From: Acidovorax radicis N35
Lineage (GTDB): Bacteria; Pseudomonadota; Gammaproteobacteria; Burkholderiales; Burkholderiaceae_C
Reading direction: 5' to 3'
Length of the DNA: 64,000 nucleotides
NCBI RefSeq assembly: GCF_000204195.1
Contig: NZ_AFBG01000018.1
Location: 62,001-126,000 of the forward strand
A model generated the notes under the pieces. It did not search any database and was not told where the DNA came from. It saw nothing but the letters and a program-made list of their open reading frames with translations. The first letter of the stretch is position 1, and every line of letters begins with the position of its first letter. Below, in pieces: positions 53,128 through 61,549 of the stretch. The position numbers and the translations under genes were made by a program.

Positions 53128-53871
53128 ATGGAAACCAATCAGGTGCTGCTCGTGGTCGTGGTGTTCGCCCTGGCGGGCGGTGTGAAAGGCATTACCGGCA
53201 TGGGACTGCCGACGGTGGCCGTGAGTCTGCTGGGGCTGTGGATGGCGCCAGCGCAGGCGACGGCGCTGCTGGTGCTTCCATCACTGGCGACCAACATCGC
53301 GCAGTGTCGGGGGCCGCACCTGTGGCCACTTGCCCGGCGCCTGTGGCCGGGATGGGCCGCGATCGTGGCGGTCACGGCCTTCACGCCTGGCCTCGGCGCG
53401 GGAGGGGCCGGTGGCTCTGCCGGCCGTTGGCTGGGCGCCGTGCTGGTCTGTTATGGGTTGTGGGGCCTGTGGCGGCCCACCTTGCCGGACCTTTCGGGAT
53501 GGGGGCGCTGGGCCGGCGCAGTGGTGGGGGCTGCAACGGGGTTCGTCACTTCGCAAACCTCCGTCTTCGCGGTGCCCTGGGTTCCCTACCTGCAATCTCT
53601 GCGTCTGCAGAAGGACGAAATGGTGCAGGCCCTGGGTCTTTCATTCACCGTGGCGACCTTGGCGTTGGGGGCGCGGTTGCATGCGTCAACGCAGGCCGAA
53701 TGGTGGTCGGTGTCGATGGGGGGGGCACTGTGCGGCGCATTGATGGGGGCGTTTGCTGGTTTGAAATTCGGCGAGGTGTTGCGGGGTCGGCTCGCGGGGC
53801 CGGCTTTCCAGAAAACGCTGTTCCTGGTCTTTACTGCACTCGGGGTGGCCAACCTCGTGCAGGCCGGATGA
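53128..53871 (+). CDS. TSUP-family (TauE/SafE) anion exporter
   Basis: A 247-residue inner-membrane protein with about eight helices and the TSUP repeat pattern: LAGGVKGITGMGLPTVAVSLLGLWMAPAQATALLVLPSLATNIAQ in the first half and GAVVGAATGFVTSQTSVFAVPWVPYLQSLRLQKDEMVQALGLSF in the second. Family members move sulfite, sulfonates or organic anions. A LysR gene diverges from it. The ATG at 53128 starts the first helix; an earlier one at 53092 is less likely. A 56-codon frame follows closely. Confidence 0.9.
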   Translation: METNQVLLVVVVFALAGGVKGITGMGLPTVAVSLLGLWMAPAQATALLVLPSLATNIAQCRGPHLWPLARRLWPGWAAIVAVTAFTPGLGAGGAGGSAGRWLGAVLVCYGLWGLWRPTLPDLSGWGRWAGAVVGAATGFVTSQTSVFAVPWVPYLQSLRLQKDEMVQALGLSFTVATLALGARLHASTQAEWWSVSMGGALCGALMGAFAGLKFGEVLRGRLAGPAFQKTLFLVFTALGVANLVQAG

Positions 53872-53878
53872 GGCGGGC

Positions 53879-54049
53879 ATGAGCCCCGTTGCCAATTTGC
53901 AGGCGGCTGCCGCCCTGCTAGAGCGGGCGTATCGGTTGGCGCTGGTGCTTCAGAACGTCCAACCGTGCGATAGTGAAAATGCAGGGTTCGTTGCTGCAGA
54001 ACTTGTCGAGGTGCTGGACGAGGCACGCGTTGCGCTGCTCAAGGCCTGA
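53879..54049 (+). CDS. Small hypothetical protein, 56 residues
   Basis: A short open frame begins seven bases after the TSUP stop and is preceded by GAGG at good spacing. It would encode a helical, leucine- and alanine-rich peptide: MSPVANLQAAAALLERAYR, LALVLQNVQPCDSENAGF, VAAELVEVLDEARVALLKA. The heptad-like Leu/Ala spacing suggests one or two amphipathic helices. I know no family. It is likely co-transcribed with the exporter gene. Confidence 0.5.
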   Translation: MSPVANLQAAAALLERAYRLALVLQNVQPCDSENAGFVAAELVEVLDEARVALLKA

Positions 54050-54108
54050 GTGACGGGCGGGACGGGGTGTGAAGCAACGGCTGGGGCTGAGCTGCCCCCA
54101 CGTCAATT

Positions 54109-55293
54109 TCAAGCTGCTTTCACGGCCTCTGTCCTCTGCGCCCCGGCGCGGCCAATCGAATAAGGCGAGAGCGGAATCTCCGTGTACCCCGTCGCCATCA
54201 ACTCCGCCATGGTCTCGCCCACGCCGGGGCTGATGGCAAAGCCTTCGCCATTGAAGCCGAACGCGTAGTGCAGCCCGGGCACTTTGGCGCTAGGGCCCAT
54301 GATGGGTTGCCAGTCGGGGGTGTAGCCCTCGATGCCGCTCCATACGCGGATGAGTTGCACCTGCTCGAAAGCCGGCACAAAGCGGCGCAGTTCGCGCAGC
54401 TGGCGCAGGATGTTGTCCGGCCTGGCGTAGGCGCGGATGCGGTCGGCATAGGCCGGGCCTTTGAGTCCACCGCCAAACACGATGTTGCCGCGCGAAATCT
54501 GGCGGAAGTACAGGCCTTCGTGCTCGATGGGTGACGACAGGCCGATGGACGGGCCGATGGCGTAGGGCAGAGGTTCGGTCACGCCCATCTGGGGGCCGCG
54601 TGGTTCCAGGTAGACGCCTTCGCCAAACTGCTCGGCCATGCGGTTGGACCAGGCGCCACAGGCCACCAGCATTTGCGCTGCGCGGTAGCGGCGGCCGTCG
54701 GCGGTGTGGGCGGTAAAGCCGTGGCCATCGTGTTCCACCTTCAGTACCTCGGCATGCTCCACGATGTTCGCCCCGGCGCGGCGGGCGGCGCGGGCAAAAG
54801 CGGGGCCCGCCAGGCGCGGGTTGGCGTGGCCGTCTTCGGGCGAGTAAGAGCCCGCCACCACGCCCGGCGCAAAGATGCCCCAGCGCGTGCGCAGTTGCTC
54901 GGCGGTGACCATCTCCAGGTGCAGGCCGTGGGGCCTCACGTCGTGCGTGTGCTTTTCGATGATGGCGGCCTGCTTTTCGGTGTAGCACACGCGCAGGTGG
55001 CCATAGGGCACAAACTCGGCGTCTTCTCCCAGCAGCTCGCGGAGGCGGCCCCACACGGCGCGGGCGCGGTTGGCCAGGGGCAGCTGGTGCAGCTCGCGGC
55101 CCTGGCGACGCACGTTGCCAAAGTTGGTGCCGCTGGCCTGCCGGCCCACTAGCTCGCGCTCCAGCAGCGTGACGGACTTGCCATGCTGGCGCAGGAAGAA
55201 GGCGGTGGTGGTGCCCATGAGGCCGCCGCCCAGCACCAATACATCGCTCTCTTGCGTGTTGGATGGGCTCGGATGAGGGTGTGCGCTGCTCAT
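54109..55293 (-). CDS. FAD-dependent amine/amino acid oxidase, HcnC/opine oxidase beta-like subunit
   Basis: A 394-residue flavoprotein of the D-amino acid oxidase (DAO) family. SDVLVLGGGLMGTTTAFFLRQHGKSVTLLERE is the FAD-binding beta-alpha-beta motif at about residues 16-47, followed by TNFGNVRRQGRE, DGHANPRLAGPAFARAARRAGANI and the C-terminal IEGYTPDWQPIMGPSAKVPGLHYAFGFNGEGFAISPGVGETMAEL. Its ATG overlaps the next upstream subunit gene by four bases. With the FAD/NAD-type subunit and the 2Fe-2S protein it matches the three-part hydrogen cyanide synthase / opine oxidase / hydroxyproline-type dehydrogenases. It probably removes electrons from a secondary amine or D-amino acid. Confidence 0.9.
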   Translation of the reverse strand: MSSAHPHPSPSNTQESDVLVLGGGLMGTTTAFFLRQHGKSVTLLERELVGRQASGTNFGNVRRQGRELHQLPLANRARAVWGRLRELLGEDAEFVPYGHLRVCYTEKQAAIIEKHTHDVRPHGLHLEMVTAEQLRTRWGIFAPGVVAGSYSPEDGHANPRLAGPAFARAARRAGANIVEHAEVLKVEHDGHGFTAHTADGRRYRAAQMLVACGAWSNRMAEQFGEGVYLEPRGPQMGVTEPLPYAIGPSIGLSSPIEHEGLYFRQISRGNIVFGGGLKGPAYADRIRAYARPDNILRQLRELRRFVPAFEQVQLIRVWSGIEGYTPDWQPIMGPSAKVPGLHYAFGFNGEGFAISPGVGETMAELMATGYTEIPLSPYSIGRAGAQRTEAVKAA

Positions 55294-56678
55294 GGCTGCA
55301 CCTCGCGGGTGTTCATCATCAGGGGTTTGACGGGCGCTTGCGAGCGCAGGCGGCCCACCTGTTCAATGGGAATGCGGCAGGTGTGAGCGATGACCTCGGC
55401 TGCCGCGTGACCACAAAAGCGCCCCTGGCAGCGGCCCATGCCCACGCGGCTGAAGGCCTTGGCGCGGTTGACTTCCTGGCTGTCCAGTTCGGTCACGCAA
55501 CGGCGCAGCTCTCCCGCCGTCACCGATTCGCAGCGGCACACCATCGCGTCGTCGGGCAGGGTGGCGGCTTGTTGGTGTGGCCAGGGAAAGGCGTGCACCA
55601 GCCCCTGGCGAAAGCGGTCCATCTGGGCCAGGGTGCCACGCAGGTGGGGGGCCTGAGCGCGGAAGGCGGCCTGGCCTGCAGCATGGCTTACGTCGCTCAA
55701 TGCGGCCAGCGCAGCCAGGCGGCCAGCAGCCTCAGCCCCATCGGCGCCCAGGATGCGCGTGCCATCGCCCGCCAGGTACACGCCCTTGGTGGTGCTGCGG
55801 CCATCTTCGTCAATGCGGGGCAGCCACTGGCGGCTGAGGGGTTCAAACGCGAATTCGCACTGGGCCAGATCGGCCAGTTGGGTCTCGGGCCGCAGGTGCC
55901 AGCCCAGGCCCACGGCATCGCATTCAAAGCGCCGTGGCTGACCCTGGGCAGTGCGCACCGTGACGGCCTGCACGCCCAGGGCGTCGTCGCCGTCGATCTG
56001 CACGGGGGTGGCGCCTTGCAGCACGGGCACACCTGCGGCGCGCAGGCTGCGGATCAAACCCAGCCCGCGCAGCGCCAGGGTGGGCCGGGCCAGCAGGCCG
56101 ATGAGGGCTTTCCAGGGCTTGCGTGCCGGTGCGGTGTCGAGCACGGCGGCCACTTTGGCGCCAGCCTGCACGTACTGCGAGGCCACCAGATACAGCAGCG
56201 GCCCGCTGCCCATGAAGACGACCTGTGAGCCAATGGCGCAGGCCTGCGCCTTGAGCGCAATTTGCGATGCACCCAGGCTGTAGCAGCCCGCGCGGTGCCA
56301 GCCGGGCACGGGCATGAGCCGGTCGGTGGCGCCGGAGCAGATGAGCAGCGCGTCATACGCCAGCGTGGCGGGCTCGCCGTTGCTCACCACATGCAGCTCG
56401 CCTGCCGTGTGGTTCCAGGCCAGGGTGTCGGGCCGGTAGTCGATGTGGGGGCGCAGGGCATCAAAGCTGCTGTGCAGGGCCTGGGCCTTGTCGGCCTCGG
56501 TGCCATAGAGTTTGCTGTACGGGCGCTTGAAGCCATCGGGCTGGCGGCGGTAGATCTGGCCGCCGTCGCGGCGGCCTTCGTCCACCACGGTGGGGCGCAG
56601 GCCGGCTTCGACCACGGCCTGGGCGGCGCGCACGCCGGCGGGGCCGGTGCCTACGATGACGATGCGGGGGGCTGTCAT
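55290..56678 (-). CDS. NAD(P)/FAD-type oxidoreductase with 2Fe-2S domain, HcnB/opine oxidase alpha-like subunit
   Basis: A 462-residue subunit. APRIVIVGTGPAGVRAAQAVVEAGLRPTVVDEGRRDGGQIYRRQ is the FAD motif; SQVVFMGSGPLLYLVASQYVQAGAKVAAVL is a second dinucleotide fold; VYLAGDGTRILGADGAEAAGRLAAL completes the FAD site. Near the C-terminus MVCRCESVTAGELRRCV and GMGRCQGRFCGHA give the four Cys of a BFD-like 2Fe-2S cluster. The start at 56678 overlaps the upstream 2Fe-2S gene by ATGA; a longer frame upstream is a shadow. It links the FAD oxidase subunit to the quinone pool or another acceptor. Confidence 0.9.
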   Translation of the reverse strand: MTAPRIVIVGTGPAGVRAAQAVVEAGLRPTVVDEGRRDGGQIYRRQPDGFKRPYSKLYGTEADKAQALHSSFDALRPHIDYRPDTLAWNHTAGELHVVSNGEPATLAYDALLICSGATDRLMPVPGWHRAGCYSLGASQIALKAQACAIGSQVVFMGSGPLLYLVASQYVQAGAKVAAVLDTAPARKPWKALIGLLARPTLALRGLGLIRSLRAAGVPVLQGATPVQIDGDDALGVQAVTVRTAQGQPRRFECDAVGLGWHLRPETQLADLAQCEFAFEPLSRQWLPRIDEDGRSTTKGVYLAGDGTRILGADGAEAAGRLAALAALSDVSHAAGQAAFRAQAPHLRGTLAQMDRFRQGLVHAFPWPHQQAATLPDDAMVCRCESVTAGELRRCVTELDSQEVNRAKAFSRVGMGRCQGRFCGHAAAEVIAHTCRIPIEQVGRLRSQAPVKPLMMNTREVQP

Positions 56679-57061
56679 GGGGTGTTCCCGGTGGACACAG
56701 GCTGGCCGTGGCGGGCCAGGGATTCCCGCAAGTCCCGGGTCATGGGCCAGTGCAGCGCCGGGGGGCGCGTCAGCACGGCCATGCCTGCCGTGGCGGGCGT
56801 GGAGCAGGCGCGCAGTCGCTCGCCGCCCGGGGTCCACACCCAGCAGTCCTGGCAAGCGCCCATCAGGCAAAAGCCTGCGCGCGGGCCGTCGCCAAACTCG
56901 CTGTCGCGGGCACGGCGGCCATTGCACATCAGGGCGACCAGCAGGGTGTCGCCCTCGAGAGCGGTGCAGGGCTGGCCGTCAATGGCGAGGGGGATGGCGG
57001 GCCGGTCGGCCTCGGCCAGCCGCACAAAGCGCGGTGGTGGGGTGTGGGCGGGTGCAGACAT
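56675..57061 (-). CDS. 2Fe-2S ferredoxin-like subunit, HcnA-like
   Basis: A 128-residue iron-sulfur subunit. IPLAIDGQPCTALEGDTLLVALMCNGRRARDSEFGDGPRAGFCLMGACQDCWVWTPGGERLRACSTPATAGM shows the HcnA/SoxA-like pattern with four Cys, three in FCLMGACQDC and one in RACST, which bind a 2Fe-2S cluster. It is the first of the three overlapping oxidase genes. It carries electrons within the complex. The C-terminal 25 residues are not conserved. Confidence 0.9.
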   Translation of the reverse strand: MSAPAHTPPPRFVRLAEADRPAIPLAIDGQPCTALEGDTLLVALMCNGRRARDSEFGDGPRAGFCLMGACQDCWVWTPGGERLRACSTPATAGMAVLTRPPALHWPMTRDLRESLARHGQPVSTGNTP

Positions 57062-57139
57062 GGGTAGGTGTGCCAGTGGGGCAGCGCTGGATCAGGGCTT
57101 CAGGTCATCCGTGCATTCACGAATCAGCGCATCAGTGCA

Positions 57140-57637
57140 TCAGCGCTGGTGCGGAAACAGGCGTTCGATGGGGCAGTGCGTTTTGATGAAGGGCGACTTG
57201 ATGACGATGTAGCTGAAGTACTTGGAGATGCCCAGGTTGCGCTCCAGCAGGTCTTCGATCACTTCCTGGTAGTGGTTCACGCCACGGGTCAGAAAACGCA
57301 GCAGGTAGTCGTAGCCGCCGCTCACCAGATGGCATTCGAGCACCTCGTCCACCTCGCGCAGCGCGGCTTCGAAGCGGGCAAAGTCCTCGCGGCGGTGGTC
57401 GGACAGGGTCACCTCGGTGAACACGGTGAGCGTGTCGCCCAGTTTTTCCAGCCGCAGGTGCGCGCCGTAGCCTGCGATGTAGCCCGCCTGCTCCAGCCGC
57501 TTGACGCGGATGAGGCAGGGGCTGGGCGACAGGCCGACTGCGTCGGCCAGGTCCACATTGGTCATTCGCCCGTTCTTTTGCAGCTGCGCCAGGATGCGCA
57601 AATCCAGGCGGTCGATCTTGAAGGCTTCGTTCATCAT
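57140..57637 (-). CDS. Lrp/AsnC-family transcriptional regulator
   Basis: A 165-residue feast/famine regulator. KIDRLDLRILAQLQKNGRMTNVDLADAVGLSPSPCLIRVKRLEQAGYIAGYGAHL is the DNA-binding domain, and VFTEVTLSDHRREDFARFEAALREVDEVLECHLVSGGYDYLLRFLTRGVNHYQEVIEDLLER the RAM ligand-binding domain. It sits between the aminotransferase gene and the oxidase subunit genes on the same strand and probably tunes this amine/amino acid region in response to an amino acid. The start could be the second Met (57634). Confidence 0.92.
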   Translation of the reverse strand: MMNEAFKIDRLDLRILAQLQKNGRMTNVDLADAVGLSPSPCLIRVKRLEQAGYIAGYGAHLRLEKLGDTLTVFTEVTLSDHRREDFARFEAALREVDEVLECHLVSGGYDYLLRFLTRGVNHYQEVIEDLLERNLGISKYFSYIVIKSPFIKTHCPIERLFPHQR

Positions 57638-57730
57638 GGTGTGCGGGGGCGTGAAGAAGAAAATGCTTCCATTCTGCGGCTGCGCAGGGGGCTGTTGCGA
57701 TGTGGTTTACACCTGCAATGGGGCGCCAGG

Positions 57731-59134
57731 TCAGTCCTTCAATGCGGCACGCACGTCGGGTGCGGCCAGCACGTCGTCCAGCGTCTTCTTGAGGCGCTCG
57801 AACATCAGGCCAAAGTCCGCTTCGGTGAACGTCAGGGCCGGGGCAAAGCCCAGGATGTTGTCGCCAAACGCGCGGAACACGATACCGTTGCGATAGCTGG
57901 TGGCCGCCATGCGGCCGGGCAGGTCCAGTGCGGGGTCAAAACCAGCCTTGGTGGTCTTGTTGCTGACCAGCTCCAGCGCACCCAGGAGGCCCCGGTGGCG
58001 CGAGTCGCCCACCAGCGGATGGGCCAGCAGGTCGTCGAGACCCTGGCCAAAGGCGCGGGCCACGCGCTGTCCGTTGGCCAGCACGCCCCCTTCTTCATAC
58101 AGGCGCAGCACCTCCAGCGCCACCGCCGCGCTCACGGGGTGCGCCGAGTAGGTGGCGCCGTGGCCGATGGGCGCGCCCTTGGGGGCACCATCGGCAATGG
58201 CGGCATAGACCTTGTCGCTCATCAGCGTCGCGCCCATGGGAACGTAGCCGGAGGTCAGGCCCTTGGCCACGGTCATCAGGTCGGGGTCCACACCTTCGGC
58301 GTCGCACGCAAACATGGGGCCGGTGCGGCCAAAGCCGGTGATGACCTCGTCCACCACGAACAGGATGTCGAGCGCGCGGGTGGCATCACGCATGGCCTTG
58401 AGCCAGCCCTTGGGCGGCACGATGACGCCGCCCGAGCCCTGGATGGGCTCGCAGAAGAAGGCCGCCACGTTCTCGGCGCCCAGCTCGGCCACCTTGGCCT
58501 TCAGGGCCGCGACCGACGCATCGATAATGGCCTGGCCATCGGCCGGGTTGGCGGCGCGGTAGGGGTTGGGCGAGGGAATGTAGTGCTGCGTGGGCAGCGG
58601 AAGGTCAAACCCGCGATGGAACACGGGCAGTGCCGTGAGGCCTGCGCCGGTGGACGACGAGCCGTGGTAGCCGCGCTCCAGCGCGATGAAGTGCTTCTTG
58701 GCGGGTTTGCCAATGGCGTTGTAGTACTGCACGATGAAGCGCACCGCAGCGTCCACCGCTTCCGAGCCTCCCAGCGTGAGGTACACGTGCTGCAGCGATG
58801 CGGGAGAAATCTGCACCAGCTTGTCGGCCAGGCGAATGGCGGGTTCGCTGCTGAAGTGGAAGTAGCCGGTGGCGTAAGGCAGCTTGCGCATTTGCTCGGC
58901 TGCGGCCTGCACCACACTCTCTTGTCCATAGCCCACGTTCACGCACCACAGGCCCGCGAAGGCATCGAGCAGCTGGTGGCCCTTGCCGTCGGTCAGCCAG
59001 ATACCCTGCGCGGCGGTGAGGATGTTGGGGCCGCGTTCTTCATGCGTGCGCCAGGGGGCCACGGGGTGAATGAGGTGGGCACGGTCCAGCGCGTCCAGCG
59101 CGGCAATCTGGGGAAGGGCTTCGGAGTGGGTCAT
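57731..59134 (-). CDS. Class III omega-aminotransferase (beta-alanine/putrescine:pyruvate type)
   Basis: A 467-residue PLP enzyme. DAFAGLWCVNVGYGQESVVQAAAEQMRKLPYATGYFHFSSEPAIRLADKL, LGGSEAVDAAVRFIVQYYNAIGKPAKKHFIALERGYHGSSSTGAGLTALP, Asp262 in FVVDEVITGFGRTG and Lys291 in VAKGLTSGYVPMGA place it in the beta-alanine:pyruvate / omega-amino acid group of class III aminotransferases. The start at 59134 is taken as the family-like one; a codon at 59185 would add 17 residues. It probably moves the terminal amino group of an amine or omega-amino acid to pyruvate, giving an aldehyde for the dehydrogenase at 61550. Confidence 0.92.
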   Translation of the reverse strand: MTHSEALPQIAALDALDRAHLIHPVAPWRTHEERGPNILTAAQGIWLTDGKGHQLLDAFAGLWCVNVGYGQESVVQAAAEQMRKLPYATGYFHFSSEPAIRLADKLVQISPASLQHVYLTLGGSEAVDAAVRFIVQYYNAIGKPAKKHFIALERGYHGSSSTGAGLTALPVFHRGFDLPLPTQHYIPSPNPYRAANPADGQAIIDASVAALKAKVAELGAENVAAFFCEPIQGSGGVIVPPKGWLKAMRDATRALDILFVVDEVITGFGRTGPMFACDAEGVDPDLMTVAKGLTSGYVPMGATLMSDKVYAAIADGAPKGAPIGHGATYSAHPVSAAVALEVLRLYEEGGVLANGQRVARAFGQGLDDLLAHPLVGDSRHRGLLGALELVSNKTTKAGFDPALDLPGRMAATSYRNGIVFRAFGDNILGFAPALTFTEADFGLMFERLKKTLDDVLAAPDVRAALKD

Positions 59135-59363
59135 GGCGGTATCCGTTGGTGGCAAAGTGCAAGGGACAAAAAGGGCGGAGGCCACAGGTGCCGCTGCACC
59201 TGCTCATGGGACCAAGGTTAGGGGGATTGCCGGGCAACGTGGTGCTGCTTTGGGGGCCTTGCGCACAGCACGCTGCGGTTGTTGGGGGCTGTACAGCACA
59301 TCGTTTGGTGGTTACCGCCGTGGTGCACGGAGCTGCTGCATGCGCAGGGTGGTGGCCCCCTTT

Positions 59364-60317
59364 TCAGTAGCCCCGCGTGCGGTCCACCAGCCCTGTCATG
59401 GGCGTGCCTGCGTGAAAGCGGTGCAGGTTGTCGATGACCACGGCGGCTGCACTCAGCGGTTGCGTCATGCTGGCGATGTGTGGGGTGATCTGCACGTGGG
59501 GGTGGCGCCACACCGGGTGCGACGCGGGCAAGGGTTCCGGGTCGGTCACGTCAAGCACTGCCTCGGCCAGTTGGCCCGTGGCCAGGGCGGCCAGCAGGTC
59601 GGAGGTGACAAGCTGCGGGCCGCGCCCCACATGCACGAGGGATGTGCCTGGAGGCAGGCGACTGAACAGGTCGGCGTTCAGGAATCCCCGGGTCGAATCG
59701 GTCAGCGGCAGCAGGCACACCAGGATGTCGAGCTTTTCCAGAAATTCTGGCAGCTCGTCATTGCCTGCATAGCAGCCAATGCCCTCGAGGTGGTGGCGCG
59801 AGCGGCTCCAGCCCGCGCAGGCAAAGCCCATGCCCTGGAGTTGCTGCAGCACCGCCTGGCCCAGCGAGCCCAGGCCCAGCACGCCCACGCGGCGCTGGCT
59901 GGCGGGGCGCACGGGCAGCGGGCGCCATTCGCCGCGCTGCTGCTGGCGGCGGTACTGGGGCATGTCGCGGTGCAGGTCCAGCACCGCACGGGTCACGTAC
60001 TCGACCATGCCCTGGACGATGCCCGGCTCCACCATGCGCACAACGGGCAAGTGGGTGGGCAGTGCATTGAAATTGAACTGGTCCACTCCTGCGCCTGAAG
60101 AGAACAGCACCTCCAGGTGGGGGAAGCGTTCTGCCAGTTGCTCGGGCGGTTCCCAAGCTGCCAGAAACCGGACTTTGGCCGGGTCGCCAATGTCGGGCCA
60201 GATGCGAAAGTCGATCTCTGGGGCGCGTTCGCGAAAGACATCCGCCCACTGCTGGCCACGCACCGGGTCAGACTTGTAGAGAAAGGTGGCCGGAGGGAGG
60301 GGGGCTGTGGAGCTCAT
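59364..60317 (-). CDS. D-2-hydroxyacid dehydrogenase, glyoxylate/hydroxypyruvate reductase A-like
   Basis: A 317-residue NAD(P)-dependent enzyme of the GhrA branch. FLYKSDPVRGQQWADVFRE and FLAAWEPPEQLAERFPHLEVLFSSGAGVDQ begin the catalytic domain; RVGVLGLGSLGQAVLQQLQGMGFACAGWSRS is the NAD domain (GLGSLG at 148-153); catalytic Arg232 (HVGRGPQLV), Glu261 (DPEPLP) and His280 (ITPHIAS) are in place. It reduces glyoxylate, hydroxypyruvate or a similar 2-oxo acid. It lies between the aminotransferase and GNAT genes on the same strand; the oxidase complex upstream could make its 2-oxo substrate. Confidence 0.9.
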   Translation of the reverse strand: MSSTAPLPPATFLYKSDPVRGQQWADVFRERAPEIDFRIWPDIGDPAKVRFLAAWEPPEQLAERFPHLEVLFSSGAGVDQFNFNALPTHLPVVRMVEPGIVQGMVEYVTRAVLDLHRDMPQYRRQQQRGEWRPLPVRPASQRRVGVLGLGSLGQAVLQQLQGMGFACAGWSRSRHHLEGIGCYAGNDELPEFLEKLDILVCLLPLTDSTRGFLNADLFSRLPPGTSLVHVGRGPQLVTSDLLAALATGQLAEAVLDVTDPEPLPASHPVWRHPHVQITPHIASMTQPLSAAAVVIDNLHRFHAGTPMTGLVDRTRGY

Positions 60318-60383
60318 GCGCGAAAAAGGAGTGGAGCGTAGGTGGCCTGGCCGTGTGGCGGGTGGAATGTGGCCCGGGAGCGG

Positions 60384-61280
60384 TCAGCCCACGGCCTGGG
60401 TCACGATGGCAAAGAGCCGGGAGGCACCTTCCGGGTGCTGCAGGGGCGTGCCACGCACCATGGTGGTGGGCGCGTCTACACGCAGCAGTCCAATGCTCTC
60501 CAGCCATTCGGCCAGGCCGGAGTCAAAGTCAATGTCGATGCGGGTGAAGTGCCCGGCGTTCATGCCCGCCAGGTGGGCGATGAGGGCTTTGGCGCTGTCG
60601 GCATCGGGGGCCACCACGGGGCCGATCGCGTGCCCGCGACCAAAGCGGCGCAGCATCGCAAAACCTTTCTGGGTGCCATCGTGGTCCAGCACCACGCAGG
60701 CGTCTGCCTGCGCCAGCAGGTCGTCGATGAGGGCGGGACGCGGCATGCCACGGGCCTCGGCGTCCAGCTGGTGCAGGGCATGCGCCTCGTTCAGGCCTGC
60801 TGGGCGCAGGCGCCAACCGGCAGGCAGCCCGATCAGCGGCGTGGGTTGCGCCACGCCCTGGTGCTGGCGGACTTCCCCAATGCGCACAAAGCCCAGCCGT
60901 TCATACAGGCCCCGGCCCTCGGCCGTGGCGTGCAGCAGCACCGTGCAATCGTCCAGGCCATCGAGCAGGGCCGTCATCAGCCGGTGGCCGATGCGGCGCC
61001 CCTGGCACGCGGGCGTCACGATGACCAGGCCCATCGTGGCGTGCCGCTCGCCCCAGCGCCAGCGCTGGGCTGTGGCGATGATCTGCCCGTCGCGCTCGGC
61101 CACCAGGCCTTCGGCGTGCGCAAACACCTGCTCCCAGTCGATCGGGCGATGGGGCCAGCGCAGTTCTGCCGACAGCGCCTGGGTGTGGGGGAGATCGGCT
61201 TCGGTCATGGGGCGCAGCAGCACGCCGTCGTCGGTCGCCGTGGCGTTTTCGAGGGCCGGAAAAGGGGACTTCAAGCGCAT
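60384..61280 (-). CDS. GNAT-family N-acetyltransferase with tandem acetyltransferase domains
   Basis: A 298-residue protein with two related halves. The first has DGVLLRPMTEADLPHTQALSAELRWPHRPIDWEQVFAHAEGLVAERDGQIIATAQRWRWGERHATMGLVIVTPACQGRRIGHRLMTALLDGL (acetyl-CoA loop CQGRRIGHRL), and the second resembles the Acetyltransf-18 type: GHAIGPVVAPDADSAKALIAHLAGMN and FTRIDIDFDSGLAEWLESIGLLRVDAPTTMVRG. Relatives occur beside amine and aldehyde dehydrogenase genes. The ATG at 61280 starts the conserved part. It diverges from the aldehyde dehydrogenase gene. The substrate is unknown. Confidence 0.88.
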   Translation of the reverse strand: MRLKSPFPALENATATDDGVLLRPMTEADLPHTQALSAELRWPHRPIDWEQVFAHAEGLVAERDGQIIATAQRWRWGERHATMGLVIVTPACQGRRIGHRLMTALLDGLDDCTVLLHATAEGRGLYERLGFVRIGEVRQHQGVAQPTPLIGLPAGWRLRPAGLNEAHALHQLDAEARGMPRPALIDDLLAQADACVVLDHDGTQKGFAMLRRFGRGHAIGPVVAPDADSAKALIAHLAGMNAGHFTRIDIDFDSGLAEWLESIGLLRVDAPTTMVRGTPLQHPEGASRLFAIVTQAVG

Positions 61281-61549
61281 GAACAGCAACCTTGTGTCAT
61301 TGAAATTGCTGTCTATCTTGGACGACAACGCGCCTGCACACCAGCGCGAATAAGGGTTTGCCAGCAACTTGCAAGCTTTGCCTGTGTGGCCCGTGGCTTT
61401 TGCAATTCGCTGCGGCGCAAGAGGCTCTTACGGCCACAAATGCTGGGGCTTACTGCCTAGCATCAATGACAGTTTTCGCCAGTGCGTTCACGCGCCTGGT
61501 GACGGGTTTTTTGCCTCCAAGTTTGCTCATCTTCCTCTTCGGTGCCTGT

